From positions 868,001-932,000 of the forward strand of contig CBDBIU010000004.1 of NCBI GenBank assembly GCA_965206025.1: a stretch of 64,000 nucleotides of DNA. The letters run 5' to 3'. The DNA comes from G963668345 sp965206025 (GTDB lineage: Bacteria > Acidobacteriota > Terriglobia > Bryobacterales > UBA6623). Within the stretch, counting starts at the first letter, position 1, and each line of letters begins with the position of its first letter. The translations under genes were made by a program, and so were the position numbers. Positions 32,548 to 41,884 of the stretch are shown here, in pieces. The notes beneath the pieces were generated by a model. The model searched no databases, was not told the DNA's origin, and worked only from the letters and a program-made list of their open reading frames with translations.

Positions 32548-32794
32548 GCTCCCGCCCCACGGGAGCGGGATGGGCGGGCGCGGCGGCCCGCTCCTACGAA
32601 TCCTTGGTTAGTCAACATGAACACCACTCGCCCCGCAGCATGGAAAGGAAGAGGTGTGTTGTGTCGGAGGTTCCCTCCGTCGTGCCGGACTGAAACACAA
32701 GCGTCGAGAAGAGTCTCGACGCGGCAAGCTGGAGAGCTTGACAACGGGATTCGATGTCGCCACGAATGGCGACACGGCACGCAAGAATGCGTGC
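32548..32794. repeat. string of six separate short hairpins
   Basis: Perfect stems follow one another: GCTCCCG/CGGGAGC (32548-32566), CGGAGG/CCTCCG (32665-32679), GCGTCGAGA/TCTCGACGC (32701-32722), CAAGCT/AGCTTG (32725-32740), GTCGCCA/TGGCGAC (32756-32773) and GCACGC/GCGTGC (32777-32794). No gene is seen in 32488-33186. Confidence 0.75.
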
Positions 32795-32974
32795 GCCACA
32801 AGCCGAACTCAAAGCAAGTCATGCTTCAGCGGCCCAAACTTAACTGGGACAAGTCAGCGACATGTCGCGGCCCGGGGACCGCCTGTTGCCAGCTCCCATG
32901 TCCCTACGACCTTCACTCCCAGATCCCAGGGAGCAATTCGAGCACCCGAGCCCGCTCAGCACGCGGTATTAGGG

Positions 32975-33176
32975 CTAACCCGCATTTCTCACCACCTGAC
33001 GGTCGAAGCACGCCATAGGCCCGCCATTACTGCGTTGCGCTTGCTCGCCGTGCTCAACGTACTGTTCAAGTACGCCCGCATTATTCAAGAAATGCGGCGC
33101 CGAGCGGCGCGCGCCTTGTACTGACGGGCCTCTCACGCACTTCGCCTCGCCACCTGGTGAGAAAAGCGGGCTAACC
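32975..33176. repeat. dispersed repeat family A, 200-base copy
   Basis: Both ends are intact: TAACCCGCATTTCTCACCAC at the left and TGGTGAGAAAAGCGGGCTA at the right. The interior is the inverted form of 39908-40102 (GCGTTGCGCTTGCTCGCCGT, GAAATGCGGCGCCGAGC). It lies 10 bases beyond the nqrF stop. Confidence 0.88.
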
Positions 33177-33186
33177 CTAACACGGC

Positions 33187-34416
33187 TCAGCCGCCGAAAT
33201 CGTCGAAGGCGATGTTTTCGGGTTCGACGCCCAGACCGTCGAGCATTCTAAAACAAGCCGTCATCATGGGGGGCGGCCCGCAAATGTAGTACTCGATATC
33301 TTCGGGCGCGGGATGGTCTTTGAGGCAGTGATCGTAGAGAACTTGATGAATGAAGCCGGTGTAGCCGGTCCAGTTGTCCTCGGGCAGCGGCTCCGATAGC
33401 GCCAGTTCCCAGGTGAAGTTGGGATTTTCGGCCCGGATCTTGTCGAAGTGGTCGATGTAGAAGGCTTCCCGCAGGCTTCGCGCTCCATACCAAAAGGAAA
33501 CTTTACGATTCGTGTGGACGCGAAGGAACTGGTCGAAGATGTGAGAGCGCATCGGGGCCATGCCGGCCCCGCCGCCGATGAAGACCATCTCCGCGTCGGT
33601 ATCTTTGGCGAAGAATTCACCGAACGGACCTGAGATCGTCACGTCGTCGCCGGGCTTCAAGCCGAAGATGAACGAGGACATCTTCCCCGGCGGGGTTCCC
33701 TGGGGCGCGCGCGGGGGCGGCGAGGCGACGCGCACGTTCAGCATGATGATGCCTTTTTCCTCGGGGTAATTGGCCATCGAGTAGGCCCGATTGACAGGCT
33801 CGCCGACCGTCGAGGTCAAATCCCAGATGCGGAACTTGTCCCAATCGCCGTGAAACTCCTCTTCGACGTCGAAATCCTTGTACTGTACGGTGTGCGGGGG
33901 ACAGGTGATCTGAATGTAGCCGCCGGCGCGAAAGGGTACCTCGTCGCCGGGCGGCAGTTCGAGAACGAGCTCTTTGATAAAAGTGGCGACGTTGTGGTTG
34001 GAGCGGACCTTGCACTTCCACTGGCGGACGCTGAAAACCTCGGCGGGCACCCGGATCTTCATGTCCTGCTTGACCTTGACCTGGCAGGAGAGCCGCGTAC
34101 CCTCGCGAAACTCGCCGCGGGTGATGTGGGGGGGCTCGGTCGGGAGGATCGCTCCCCCGCCTTCCATGACGTCGACCTTGCAAACCCCGCAACTGCCCTT
34201 GCCTCCGCAAGCCGAAGGAATGAAGATCTTCCGGTCCGCCAGCGCCCCGAGCAGCGTGCCGCCCGTGTTCACACAGATGGCGTTGGCGGCGTCATCGTTG
34301 ATGACGATGTTGACCTCGCCGCCGGCCACGAGCTTGCTTTTGGCGAACATCAACACGACGACCAGCGAAAGGATCATCAGCGTGAACATGAAAACGCCGA
34401 GCGCTACGGTGGTCAT
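33187..34416 (-). CDS. nqrF: Na+-NQR subunit F (NADH:quinone reductase, NADH-oxidising subunit)
   Basis: The 409-residue protein has an N-terminal membrane anchor (about residues 5-25). A 2Fe-2S ferredoxin domain follows with Cys70, Cys76, Cys79 and Cys111, then an FAD/NADH reductase module (RAYSMANYPEE, FIGGGAGMAPMRSHIFDQ, YYICGPPPMM). It takes electrons from NADH into the Na+ pump. The C-terminal FDDFGG is typical of NqrF. The gene follows nqrE after 43 bases. Confidence 0.97.
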   Translation of the reverse strand: MTTVALGVFMFTLMILSLVVVLMFAKSKLVAGGEVNIVINDDAANAICVNTGGTLLGALADRKIFIPSACGGKGSCGVCKVDVMEGGGAILPTEPPHITRGEFREGTRLSCQVKVKQDMKIRVPAEVFSVRQWKCKVRSNHNVATFIKELVLELPPGDEVPFRAGGYIQITCPPHTVQYKDFDVEEEFHGDWDKFRIWDLTSTVGEPVNRAYSMANYPEEKGIIMLNVRVASPPPRAPQGTPPGKMSSFIFGLKPGDDVTISGPFGEFFAKDTDAEMVFIGGGAGMAPMRSHIFDQFLRVHTNRKVSFWYGARSLREAFYIDHFDKIRAENPNFTWELALSEPLPEDNWTGYTGFIHQVLYDHCLKDHPAPEDIEYYICGPPPMMTACFRMLDGLGVEPENIAFDDFGG

Positions 34417-34459
34417 CTTCGTCGTCCCGTGTTGTCGAAGGCTTGTGACATTGCGGCCC

Positions 34460-35077
34460 CTATAACTGGATCCCCATGAAGGCCATGAAGCCGATAGCCA
34501 TCAATCCGGTCAAAACGAACGTCATGCCGAGCCCGCGCAGCCCGGCCGGCACGTTGCTGTAGCGCATCCTCTCGCGGATCGACGCCAGGGCGACAACCGC
34601 CAGAAACCAGCCTATTCCCGATCCCAGGCCGAACACCGTGCTTTCGGCCAGCGTGTAGTCGCGCTCGACCATGAACAGCGAGGCGCCCAGGATGGCGCAG
34701 TTGACCGCGATGAGCGGCAGGAACACGCCGAGAGCTGCATAGAGCGCCGGAACGAAGCGGTCGAGCGTCATCTCGACAATCTGCACCATCGCCGCGATCG
34801 TGCCGATGTAGCACAAGAACCCGAGAAACGACAGGTCGTAGTCGGCCAGCGAGGGATGCAGCCAAGCCATGGCGCCGGGCTCGAGCACGTAACGGAGGAT
34901 CAAGTTGTTCATCGGCACCGTCACGGCGAGGACGAAAATCACCGCCGACCCCAAGCCGATCGCCGTAGTGACCTTCTTCGAAACGGCCAGGAACGAACAC
35001 ATGCCCAGGAAAAAGGCCAAGGCCATGTTCTCGATGAAAATCGCCTTGACGGCCAGGCTGAGATAGTGCTCGGTCAT
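34460..35077 (-). CDS. nqrE: Na+-NQR subunit E
   Basis: The 205-residue membrane protein has about six helices. MTEHYLSLAVKAIFIENMALAFFLGMCSFLAVSKKV and later FLCYIGTIAAMVQIVEM match NqrE. With NqrD it forms the antiparallel pair that holds the intramembrane iron centre through Cys residues (GMCSFL and NCAILG are visible). Confidence 0.97.
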   Translation of the reverse strand: MTEHYLSLAVKAIFIENMALAFFLGMCSFLAVSKKVTTAIGLGSAVIFVLAVTVPMNNLILRYVLEPGAMAWLHPSLADYDLSFLGFLCYIGTIAAMVQIVEMTLDRFVPALYAALGVFLPLIAVNCAILGASLFMVERDYTLAESTVFGLGSGIGWFLAVVALASIRERMRYSNVPAGLRGLGMTFVLTGLMAIGFMAFMGIQL

Positions 35078-35154
35078 CGGATTCGTTTTCCCTTATCGAT
35101 TGCTTGCTCGCGACCGAATGCGCCGCGGTTTTCCAGTCTCGCCATCCGCTTCGC

Positions 35155-35781
35155 CTAGCCCTCCTCCTCGACCTGGTCGTGCTTCCAAGTCCGCAAGGCC
35201 CAGATGAACAGACCAATGATGAAGAACGCCCCGGCCGAGGTAACCATGATTCCGTTGGGGTAATACCAGCCGCCTTCATTGACCGAAGGAAGTACGACGT
35301 AGCCGAAGACCTTCCCCGCTCCAAACAGCTCGCGGATCAAGGCCGTAGCGATCAAGATAAGGCTGTAGCCCAGGCCGTTGCCGATGCCGTCGATCAGGCT
35401 GCTGCTGGGTCCGTTCTGCATCGCGTAGGCCTCGGCGCGGCCCATAATGATGCAGTTGGTGATGATCAGGCCGACGAAGACGGAAAGCTGCTTGCTGATA
35501 TCAAACAGATACGCTTTCAAAAACTGGTCGGCGACGATCACCAGTGAGGCGATAATCGTCAACTGAACAATGATGCGGATGCTTGTCGGGATCTGATTGC
35601 GCAGCAGGCTGATGGAGAAGTTCGACAGCGTCAGGACGAAGATCACGGCGCCGCACATGACGACAGCGGTATCCATCTTGGTGGTCACCGCCAAGGCCGA
35701 ACAGATCCCCAGCACTTGCAGTGCGATGGGATTGTTCTCAAAAAGCGGATCGAGCAATACTTTTTTCGCCGGTGTCGCCAT
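35155..35781 (-). CDS. nqrD: Na+-NQR subunit D
   Basis: The 208-residue membrane protein has the NqrD pattern: KKVLLDPLFENNPIALQVLGICSALAVTTKM and FVGLIITNCIIMGRAEAYAM, with Cys residues that contribute to the iron site shared with NqrE. Its first 44 bases overlap the end of nqrC in another frame, implying coupled translation. Confidence 0.97.
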   Translation of the reverse strand: MATPAKKVLLDPLFENNPIALQVLGICSALAVTTKMDTAVVMCGAVIFVLTLSNFSISLLRNQIPTSIRIIVQLTIIASLVIVADQFLKAYLFDISKQLSVFVGLIITNCIIMGRAEAYAMQNGPSSSLIDGIGNGLGYSLILIATALIRELFGAGKVFGYVVLPSVNEGGWYYPNGIMVTSAGAFFIIGLFIWALRTWKHDQVEEEG

Positions 35782-36586
35782 CCGAACTCTCTTCTTCTGC
35801 TTTCATGGTACTGGTCCGGCTCTCCCGCAACCGTTTAAGGAACGGTCCAAAGCCGGTCTCCCCGAGCCAGAACCGCAGCATATTGGTCACGCCGCGGCTT
35901 GTAATCGTCGCGCCGGAAAGACCATCCACCCGGTACGGGTCATCTTGTGGGGAACCGGCCCGCCCTTTGATCACCGAGATCACCGTGGCCCCGGTCTCAT
36001 CGAAAGCCACCCGTCCGGGCCAAAGGGCTTTCCAGCTCGGGTTGTCCACCTCCCCGCCCAAGCCCGGCGTTTCTAGGTGCTGGTAGTAGGTTAACCCGCG
36101 TATGGTTCTGGTGTCGGCATCGAGCGCCACAAAGCCGTAGAGCGTGGACCAGAGTCCGTAGCCCTCGATCGGCAAGACGAGCATTTGCATCTCGCCCCGG
36201 TCGTCGAGCACCTGATAGACGACCGCGTGGTTGGGCAATCGTTTGATGATCGACGGGTTCGGGGGGGCTTCACGGCTGGTGGCGGGGTCCGCCGCCGCTT
36301 TCCGCTGGTCGTAGGCGCCGGTGTCGATGTCGGGAGCCGGCAGGCCGGTTTCCAGCTCGATGGCCACCGCTTTGATCGTGCGGAACCGTTCCTTAATCTC
36401 TTCCGCGCTGAGTCTTTCCGTCGCTTCGGCCACGCCGGCGGCCATCAGCACGTTCTTCATCTTGTCCAGCCGGGCGTTGGCTTGTTGCAGTTCCGACAGC
36501 GAGACCGCCGAGGAGGAAACCAAAATGGCGCAGACCACGCAAACCGCGGCGGCGAACAGCAGCGTGTACGCCACGCTATGCCGCAT
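35738..36586 (-). CDS. nqrC: Na+-NQR subunit C (covalent FMN)
   Basis: The 282-residue protein has one N-terminal membrane helix (about residues 5-27) and a periplasmic FMN-binding domain. The flavinylation motif is DGLSGATITS, so Thr227 should carry FMN. LVLPIEGYGLWSTLYGFVALD and HLETPGLGGEVDNPSWK are family landmarks. It overlaps nqrB by 11 bases and nqrD by 44. An Asp/Glu-rich tail of about 25 residues is unusual and is encoded in the overlap. Confidence 0.96.
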   Translation of the reverse strand: MRHSVAYTLLFAAAVCVVCAILVSSSAVSLSELQQANARLDKMKNVLMAAGVAEATERLSAEEIKERFRTIKAVAIELETGLPAPDIDTGAYDQRKAAADPATSREAPPNPSIIKRLPNHAVVYQVLDDRGEMQMLVLPIEGYGLWSTLYGFVALDADTRTIRGLTYYQHLETPGLGGEVDNPSWKALWPGRVAFDETGATVISVIKGRAGSPQDDPYRVDGLSGATITSRGVTNMLRFWLGETGFGPFLKRLRESRTSTMKAEEESSDGDTGEKSIARSAF

Positions 36587-37799
36587 AGCGCGCCCTCCTG
36601 CGCTTGACGTTAGCCTGCACCACGAAGTAGTCGATCAACGCGGCAAAAAGATTCATAAACAAGATGGCTAGCATCATGCCTTCCGGATAAGCCGGGTTCA
36701 CCACCCGGATCAGAATCGCCAGCACTCCGATCATAAACCCATAGACATATTTTCCGGTATTTGAGTGCGCCGCGGAAACCGGGTCCGTGGCCATGTAAAC
36801 CGCGCCAAAGGCCCAGCCACCCAACGCAAAATGCCAATAAAACGGCACGCCGAAAAGAGGATTTGTCTGAGATCCGATGGAATTCAGCAACAGGGCGGCC
36901 AGAAACGAACCCACGGCCACCGAAAACATGATCCTCCACGAACCCACGCCGCTGAGCAGCAACACGGCGGCCCCGATCAAGCAGGCCAGTGTCGAGGTTT
37001 CTCCCATCGAACCGGGAACCAGCCCCAGGAACGCATCCCACCAGGCGATGCCCTGATCCAAGACCGCCTGCCCTTGGACCGCCGCTTCGGCCAGCCAGGT
37101 AGCGCCGCTGACGCCGTCAATACTCGTATCGGCGGCGATCCAGACCTGATCACCGGAAATCTGCGCCGGGTAGGCGAAAAACAAGAAGGCCCGGGACGTC
37201 AGAGCCGGGTTCAGGATGTTCATTCCCGTGCCGCCGAAGATTTCTTTGCCGATGACGACCCCGAAGGCGATCCCGAGCCCGACCTGCCAGAGGGGGATCG
37301 TCGGAGGGAGAACCAGAGGGAACAGCATGCCCGTGACCAGAAAGCCCTCGTTGATTTCATGTTTGCGGACGATGGCGAACAGCGCTTCACAATTGCCGCC
37401 GACGAGGAAAGTCACCAACAGCACCGGAACGTAATAAAGGGCTCCGTGGAGGACGCAGGCGACTAAATCGCCCGGGTCCCAGGACCCGTATCCCAGCGTT
37501 CCCATGGCCTGGGTCTGCCACGTGTCCAGCGGTAGGGCGCCGTCGCGGATCGCCAGGTGAGCCTGGTAGCCGGTGTTGTACATGGCCATGAACACGCAGG
37601 GCAGCAGGGCGATCACCACGGTCATCATCATGCGCTTCAGGTCGAGGCCGTCGCGCACGTGCGAAGCGCCCTTGGTGACTTTCCCCGGCGTGAGCAAGAA
37701 CGTGTCCAGGGCTTCGTATAGCGGATAGGCGAATTCGAGCGGGGCGCCCTTCTGGAAGGGCTTCGCTCCGGCGTCAAGAACTGATCGCAGCACGCTCAT
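36576..37799 (-). CDS. nqrB: Na+-NQR subunit B (covalent FMN, ion channel subunit)
   Basis: The 407-residue membrane protein has about ten helices. DGVSGATWL carries the FMN-accepting Thr234. GNCEALFAIVRKHEINEGFLVTGMLFPL, NILNPALTSRAFLFFAYP and WHFALGGWAFGAVYMATDPVSA are conserved. The ATG at 37799 shares one base with the nqrA stop. It forms the Na+ path and binds riboflavin and quinone in characterised enzymes. Confidence 0.97.
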   Translation of the reverse strand: MSVLRSVLDAGAKPFQKGAPLEFAYPLYEALDTFLLTPGKVTKGASHVRDGLDLKRMMMTVVIALLPCVFMAMYNTGYQAHLAIRDGALPLDTWQTQAMGTLGYGSWDPGDLVACVLHGALYYVPVLLVTFLVGGNCEALFAIVRKHEINEGFLVTGMLFPLVLPPTIPLWQVGLGIAFGVVIGKEIFGGTGMNILNPALTSRAFLFFAYPAQISGDQVWIAADTSIDGVSGATWLAEAAVQGQAVLDQGIAWWDAFLGLVPGSMGETSTLACLIGAAVLLLSGVGSWRIMFSVAVGSFLAALLLNSIGSQTNPLFGVPFYWHFALGGWAFGAVYMATDPVSAAHSNTGKYVYGFMIGVLAILIRVVNPAYPEGMMLAILFMNLFAALIDYFVVQANVKRRRARYAA

Positions 37800-39169
37800 C
37801 AGCCTTCCTTCTCGATGACCGTCAACACCTGGCGGAGCAGCGGGCCGTATTCCATCTTGCCGGGGCAAACGAAACTACAAAGCGCCAAGTCTTCTTCGTC
37901 CAGCTCGAGACAGCCGAGCTCTTCGGCTTTTTCGACGTCGCCGACAAGTAGAGAGCGAAGCAAAAACGTGGGCAGAATGTCGAGCGGCATCACCCTCTCG
38001 TACATGCCGATCGGCACCATCGCTCGATCGGAGCCGTTGCTGCTGGTCGTAAAGTGAAACTTCTTGCCGGGAATGAGCCGGGAGACAAAAGCGTTGATCG
38101 TGGAAAACGTATCCGATCCGGGTGCCAACCAGCCCAAGAATTCCCTTTTGCGGTCTTCAGCAACGACGGAAATCTGGCGGTGAAACCGCCCCAGATACCC
38201 GAAGACATCGCCCGAGGCCGTGCGGCCCGACAAAACCGACCCTGAGATGAGGCGGTTTTCGCCATCGGCGAGTTCGCGCGCGACGAGGTCGTCGGTTGCG
38301 GCGCCGAGGCGCGTGCGCAACAACCGGGGACGCCGGACCCCCGGTCCGGCAAGTGAAATCACCCGCTCGACGTCGAGTGCACCGCTGCTGAAAAGTTTGC
38401 CGATCGCGACGGCGTCCTGGTAGCAGATGTACCAGACGGTCTTGTTACGATCCACCGGATCAAGCCGATGAATATGCACGCCGGCCGTGCCTGCCGGGTG
38501 AGGCCCGGCAAAGTGCTCGAGTCGAAACTGAGGGCCCTCGGGCGCGGTCACCGAGCTGCCCGGAGCCGCACAGACGTAAACCGGCCCCTCGGTCAGTTTG
38601 GCGAGCGCCAGAAGACCACGCTCGAAATCAGCTTCCCTGCCCCCCAGAACCGCGTCCACGCTCGGCGCCAGCGGATTCGTGTCGGCCGCCGTGACGAACA
38701 GCGAATGCGGCGCGGCGGCGGGATCCGCGGCCCGGCCGAACGGTCTGCCTCGCAACGACGTCCAAAGGCCCGACTCGAGCAGCAGATCTTTGACCTCTTG
38801 GCGCGAAAGGCCCCCGGGATGCTTGCCGGAATAGGAGCGAAACGAGACCGTGTCGCCGCGCCCGGCCAGCTCGGCCGCGTCCAACTGGATGACAACCGAC
38901 TGCAGCGCCCTGCGTTCCCCGCGATTGACGGCAACGACCGTTCCAGAAGCCGGCGAGGCGTGCCGGACTCCGGGGGTTTTCTTGTCTTCAAATAGGAGTT
39001 GCCCGCGCTGGACGTCATCCCCCACCGAGATGTGCATGGTGGGCTTCAGGCCGACGTAATCGTCCGCCATCAGCGCCACGCGGCGGGGTTGTGAAGCCTG
39101 CTCGATTCGCTGTTCCGGCTCGCCGGCGATCGGCAGGTTTAGTCCCTTTTTGATTTTATGCAGACCCAT
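37799..39169 (-). CDS. nqrA: Na+-NQR subunit A
   Basis: The 456-residue cytoplasmic subunit is the first gene of the operon. It starts MGLHKIKKGLNLPIAGEPEQ and contains DDYVGLKPTMHISVGDDVQRGQLLFEDKKTPGVRHASPASGTVVAVNRGERRALQSV, a biotinyl-like barrel, and a C-terminal Cys-containing LALCSFVCPGKMEYGPLLR. It has been tied to quinone access. The operon reads nqrABCDEF-apbE-nqrM on the minus strand with tight overlaps between A-B-C-D. Confidence 0.97.
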   Translation of the reverse strand: MGLHKIKKGLNLPIAGEPEQRIEQASQPRRVALMADDYVGLKPTMHISVGDDVQRGQLLFEDKKTPGVRHASPASGTVVAVNRGERRALQSVVIQLDAAELAGRGDTVSFRSYSGKHPGGLSRQEVKDLLLESGLWTSLRGRPFGRAADPAAAPHSLFVTAADTNPLAPSVDAVLGGREADFERGLLALAKLTEGPVYVCAAPGSSVTAPEGPQFRLEHFAGPHPAGTAGVHIHRLDPVDRNKTVWYICYQDAVAIGKLFSSGALDVERVISLAGPGVRRPRLLRTRLGAATDDLVARELADGENRLISGSVLSGRTASGDVFGYLGRFHRQISVVAEDRKREFLGWLAPGSDTFSTINAFVSRLIPGKKFHFTTSSNGSDRAMVPIGMYERVMPLDILPTFLLRSLLVGDVEKAEELGCLELDEEDLALCSFVCPGKMEYGPLLRQVLTVIEKEG

Positions 39170-39907
39170 TAAAACGTCTATTGTCGGATATTGCCCGGCC
39201 TCTACAAATCCGTTACTCTTCCGCGGTTGCCGGTCGTCCGCCGCCCGCGGGGCGGCAGGACCGCCGGTCGCTCACGGTGTGTCGGGAACCGAACCAGCCG
39301 GCTCTGGGCCACAAGTCTTCGACGCGGAATTCTTACTCGCAACGGCACTCGGCTGCGTCGGCATGGTTTTGGGGCGGCAGCTGACCGAGGGGCCTCCGGG
39401 ATGTCCGACGACATTGGCTCCCCGTTACTCTCCTGCCTATAGTCTATCGGCGCTTGCGACTTAAAGCTGGAGACTATACGCCGCCCCGGGCCCGTCCCAA
39501 GCCCAGTCTTGTCAGTCACATACTGTTTTGAAGCCGGCCCGTATCCCTCGCCGTCCGACGGCCTTCTCACGCACTTCGCCTCGCCGCGTGGCGAGAAAAA
39601 CGAACTGAAGCTGATATAGCCGAGGACAATGAGTCGGCTACTGTCCGCAGCCCGAGGTGTCAACTGCCCGGTCGCTTTCCCTTCCGCTCGATTGCAAGAC
39701 ACGCCCGGGGGCGGCACAGTCGCCGACCCCAACCGAAGCTACCATTTTAGCGCGATCCCGCTGTCGGGTTCCGTGGCTAACGTTTGTTTCACAAGCGCGC
39801 CGGGGAGCCACAGCCTTCCCATGGGTGGCCGCCAGCGTCGCCCGTTCCCGCGGCTCAACGAGGCTGCCGGGGGCGCGCATCTTACGATGGTTGCCAGCAG
39901 GCTGGCG
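39170..39907. other. intergenic region upstream of nqrA
   Basis: The region includes a partial family A copy (39560-39605, CACGCACTTCGCCTCGCCGC, GCGAGAAAAACG). No gene or confident promoter is recognised, though the nqr promoter should lie near 39200. Several open frames here have no homology-like features. Confidence 0.45.
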
Positions 39908-40102
39908 CCTGCTTTTCTCACCACGCGGCGAGGCGAAGTGCGTGAGAAGCTCGTCAGTACAAGGCGCGCGACGCTCGGCGCGGCGTTTCTTGAATAATGC
40001 GGGCGTACTTGAACCCTACGCTGAGCACGGCGAGCGAGCGCAACGCAGTCATGGCTGGCTTATGACGTGCTTCGACCGTCAGGTGGCGAGAAATACGGGC
40101 TA
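39908..40102. repeat. dispersed repeat family A, 195-base copy
   Basis: CTGCTTTTCTCACCACGCGG, GAAGTGCGTGAGAAGCTCG, GAGCACGGCGAGCGAGCGCA and CGTCAGGTGGCGAGAAATAC lead to GGGCTAA. The interior matches 32975-33176 (inverted), 43209-43392 and 31010-31180. Confidence 0.85.
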
Positions 40103-40212
40103 AGGTATTTTCCGAGCCGGCGGACCTCAATTAGGATTCCCGTCTCAAGCAGAACCCTGATAAGAGCCGTCCATGGTTTTCTTCTATACTGGGGAGGGAA
40201 GCGACGAACAGG

Positions 40213-40476
40213 ATGGGCCAGCCGACGACCTCGAAACTGCTCCCCCTCGGCGAGCCGGCCACGGGTGAACCATCGTGCCTGATCTGCCTTAACGGCGAAG
40301 AACGAAGGGTTCGGCGGGGATTCACGATCTCTTTGCTGTTGGCTGAACTCAAACTGGCCGAAGACCAGGTCGCCGTGGAGGTGGATCGCATGATCGTACG
40401 GCGTCCGGATTGGCGTTCCACGGAAATACACTCTGGGGCGGCGATCGAGGTGGTCCATTTCGTGGGCGGGGGATAA
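40213..40476 (+). CDS. thiS: sulfur carrier protein ThiS
   Basis: The 87-residue ubiquitin-like protein has CLNGEERRVRRGFTISLLLAEL, VAVEVDRMIVRRPDW and a terminal VVHFVGGG. The C-terminal Gly-Gly is the site of thiocarboxylation in thiazole synthesis, although one extra Gly follows. The N-terminus is about 20 residues longer than usual, so a later start is possible. ThiG, ThiF and the other thiazole genes are not adjacent; thiE is 23 kb away in this window. Confidence 0.8.
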   Translation: MGQPTTSKLLPLGEPATGEPSCLICLNGEERRVRRGFTISLLLAELKLAEDQVAVEVDRMIVRRPDWRSTEIHSGAAIEVVHFVGGG

Positions 40477-40572
40477 ACGGAAAACTTTTCCTCCCGACGG
40501 ACGAAAAGGACTATCCAGACCGCTCCGGGTTGTCGTACAATTTCATAGTCCTTCAGCCCAGTGAGACCGACC

Positions 40573-41082
40573 ATGCCGAAAGGGAAACCTAGTTCCTCCG
40601 AACGTACCCCACCCACCGGGACCTTCACGAGCCACGACGTCACGCACATCACCGGTGTCACGCTACGTCAACTGCAGTGGTGGGATGAGCAGGGAGTCGT
40701 CAGTCCCATGCAGCGCGGTCACCGCCGACTCTACCAACTTCATGAAGTGATCGAAATCAGCCTGATTACCGAACTCAGACGCAAAGGGATCTCGCTGCAG
40801 AAGATTCGGCGTGTCCTCAAGTTTCTCCAGAAGGAGTTGCGGAAAGGCCTGTTCGAGTCCGTCCGCAACGGACACGAAGTCCATTTGCTGACCGACGGCA
40901 AGAATCTCTATCTCGAGGACGACCATCGGCGGATCGTCGATATTCTCAATGACGCCAATCAGCCAATGATCGCCGTTTGCGTGTCCGATCAAATCAAGCG
41001 GGTCTCTTCGCCCATCGGTCCGAGGAAGGCCGTGAAGTCCGACACCCGCGCCGCGCCGGCCCGATCGGCTCGCGCTTCCTAA
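40573..41082 (+). CDS. MerR-family transcriptional regulator
   Basis: The 169-residue protein has an N-terminal MerR HTH: FTSHDVTHITGVTLRQLQWWDEQGVVSPMQRGHRRLYQLHEVIEISLITELRRKGISLQKIRRVLKFLQKEL. A region that may bind a small molecule (VHLLTDGKNLYLEDDHRRIVDIL) and a basic tail follow. The ATG at 40573 is preferred; a GTG at 40561 is in frame. The gene sits 97 bases after thiS and before lolA, with no clear target. Confidence 0.85.
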   Translation: MPKGKPSSSERTPPTGTFTSHDVTHITGVTLRQLQWWDEQGVVSPMQRGHRRLYQLHEVIEISLITELRRKGISLQKIRRVLKFLQKELRKGLFESVRNGHEVHLLTDGKNLYLEDDHRRIVDILNDANQPMIAVCVSDQIKRVSSPIGPRKAVKSDTRAAPARSARAS

Positions 41083-41215
41083 GCCCAGCCCCGCGCGCCC
41101 ACCATCCCAGCGAGGAGAACGGCGTTCGGACCTGGCGGGTTACGGAGCGTCCGCGGGCTCGCCCGAATAACTCAACTCGCATCCACGTTTGACCCGGTTT
41201 CGGCGTCACTCTTTT

Positions 41216-41884
41216 ATGGCCCGGATCTCCAGGGAGGGGTGTCGTGCGCTTGCGGCGGTACTGGTTCTGACGGTCCCCGCCGGAGCGCAACAGCAGCTGA
41301 GGGGAGTGCTGTCGAGGATCGAAAGACGCTATAACAGCCTGGCAACGCTCGTTCTGCGGTTCGAGCATACCTGGTCGTACGCCAGCCGCCCGCGACGCCA
41401 CGAAGAAGGCACGCTCTACCTGCGACGGCCTTTGAAAATGAGCTGGGAGTACACCAACCCGCCCGGAAAGTTGCTGGTCGGCGACGGTGAGGTTCTCCAC
41501 ATGTACAACCCTCGGACCAACCAGGTTCGGCGCCTCAACGTCCGCGAAACCGGCGACCTGAGGACGCCTTTGGCATTCCTGCTGGGCCGTCTGCGATTCC
41601 GGAAACTCTTCCGCAACCTGCGCATCGAGTACAACGACGAAGAAGCCGTTCTTGTCGGGGAAGGCCGATCGGGCAGCGAAGCGTATCGCCGGGTGGAGTT
41701 CACCTACGACCCGGGAGACTTCCGATTGCTTCAACTCCGGGTGGTTGGCCAAGACGAATCCATCAACTCGTTCCGCTTCGAGGGCGAGCGGATTAACGTG
41801 CCGCTGGACCCCGGCCGCTTCCGCTTCGAGCCGCCGCCCACGGCCGAGGTAATCAACGACTTCCGCGACCGGGAGGCTCGATGA
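41216..41884 (+). CDS. LolA-like outer-membrane lipoprotein carrier
   Basis: The 222-residue protein has a signal peptide (ending PAGAQ, about residue 24) and a LolA/LolB-type half-barrel: LATLVLRFEHTWSYASRPRRHEEGTLYLRRPLKMSWEYTNPPGKLLVGDGEVLHMYNP and FLLGRLRF. LolA ferries lipoproteins across the periplasm to LolB. The start at 41216 is an ATG, since the TTG at 41189 would add a hydrophilic leader. Its stop overlaps the gspF start by four bases, so it is cotranscribed with the secretion genes. Confidence 0.88.
   Translation: MARISREGCRALAAVLVLTVPAGAQQQLRGVLSRIERRYNSLATLVLRFEHTWSYASRPRRHEEGTLYLRRPLKMSWEYTNPPGKLLVGDGEVLHMYNPRTNQVRRLNVRETGDLRTPLAFLLGRLRFRKLFRNLRIEYNDEEAVLVGEGRSGSEAYRRVEFTYDPGDFRLLQLRVVGQDESINSFRFEGERINVPLDPGRFRFEPPPTAEVINDFRDREAR

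Noticed and set aside
40104..40212. Possible TPP riboswitch before thiS (ACCCTGAT-like segment)
   Set aside because: Only a short fragment of the core resembles it, and the paired helices and CTGAGA element are absent.
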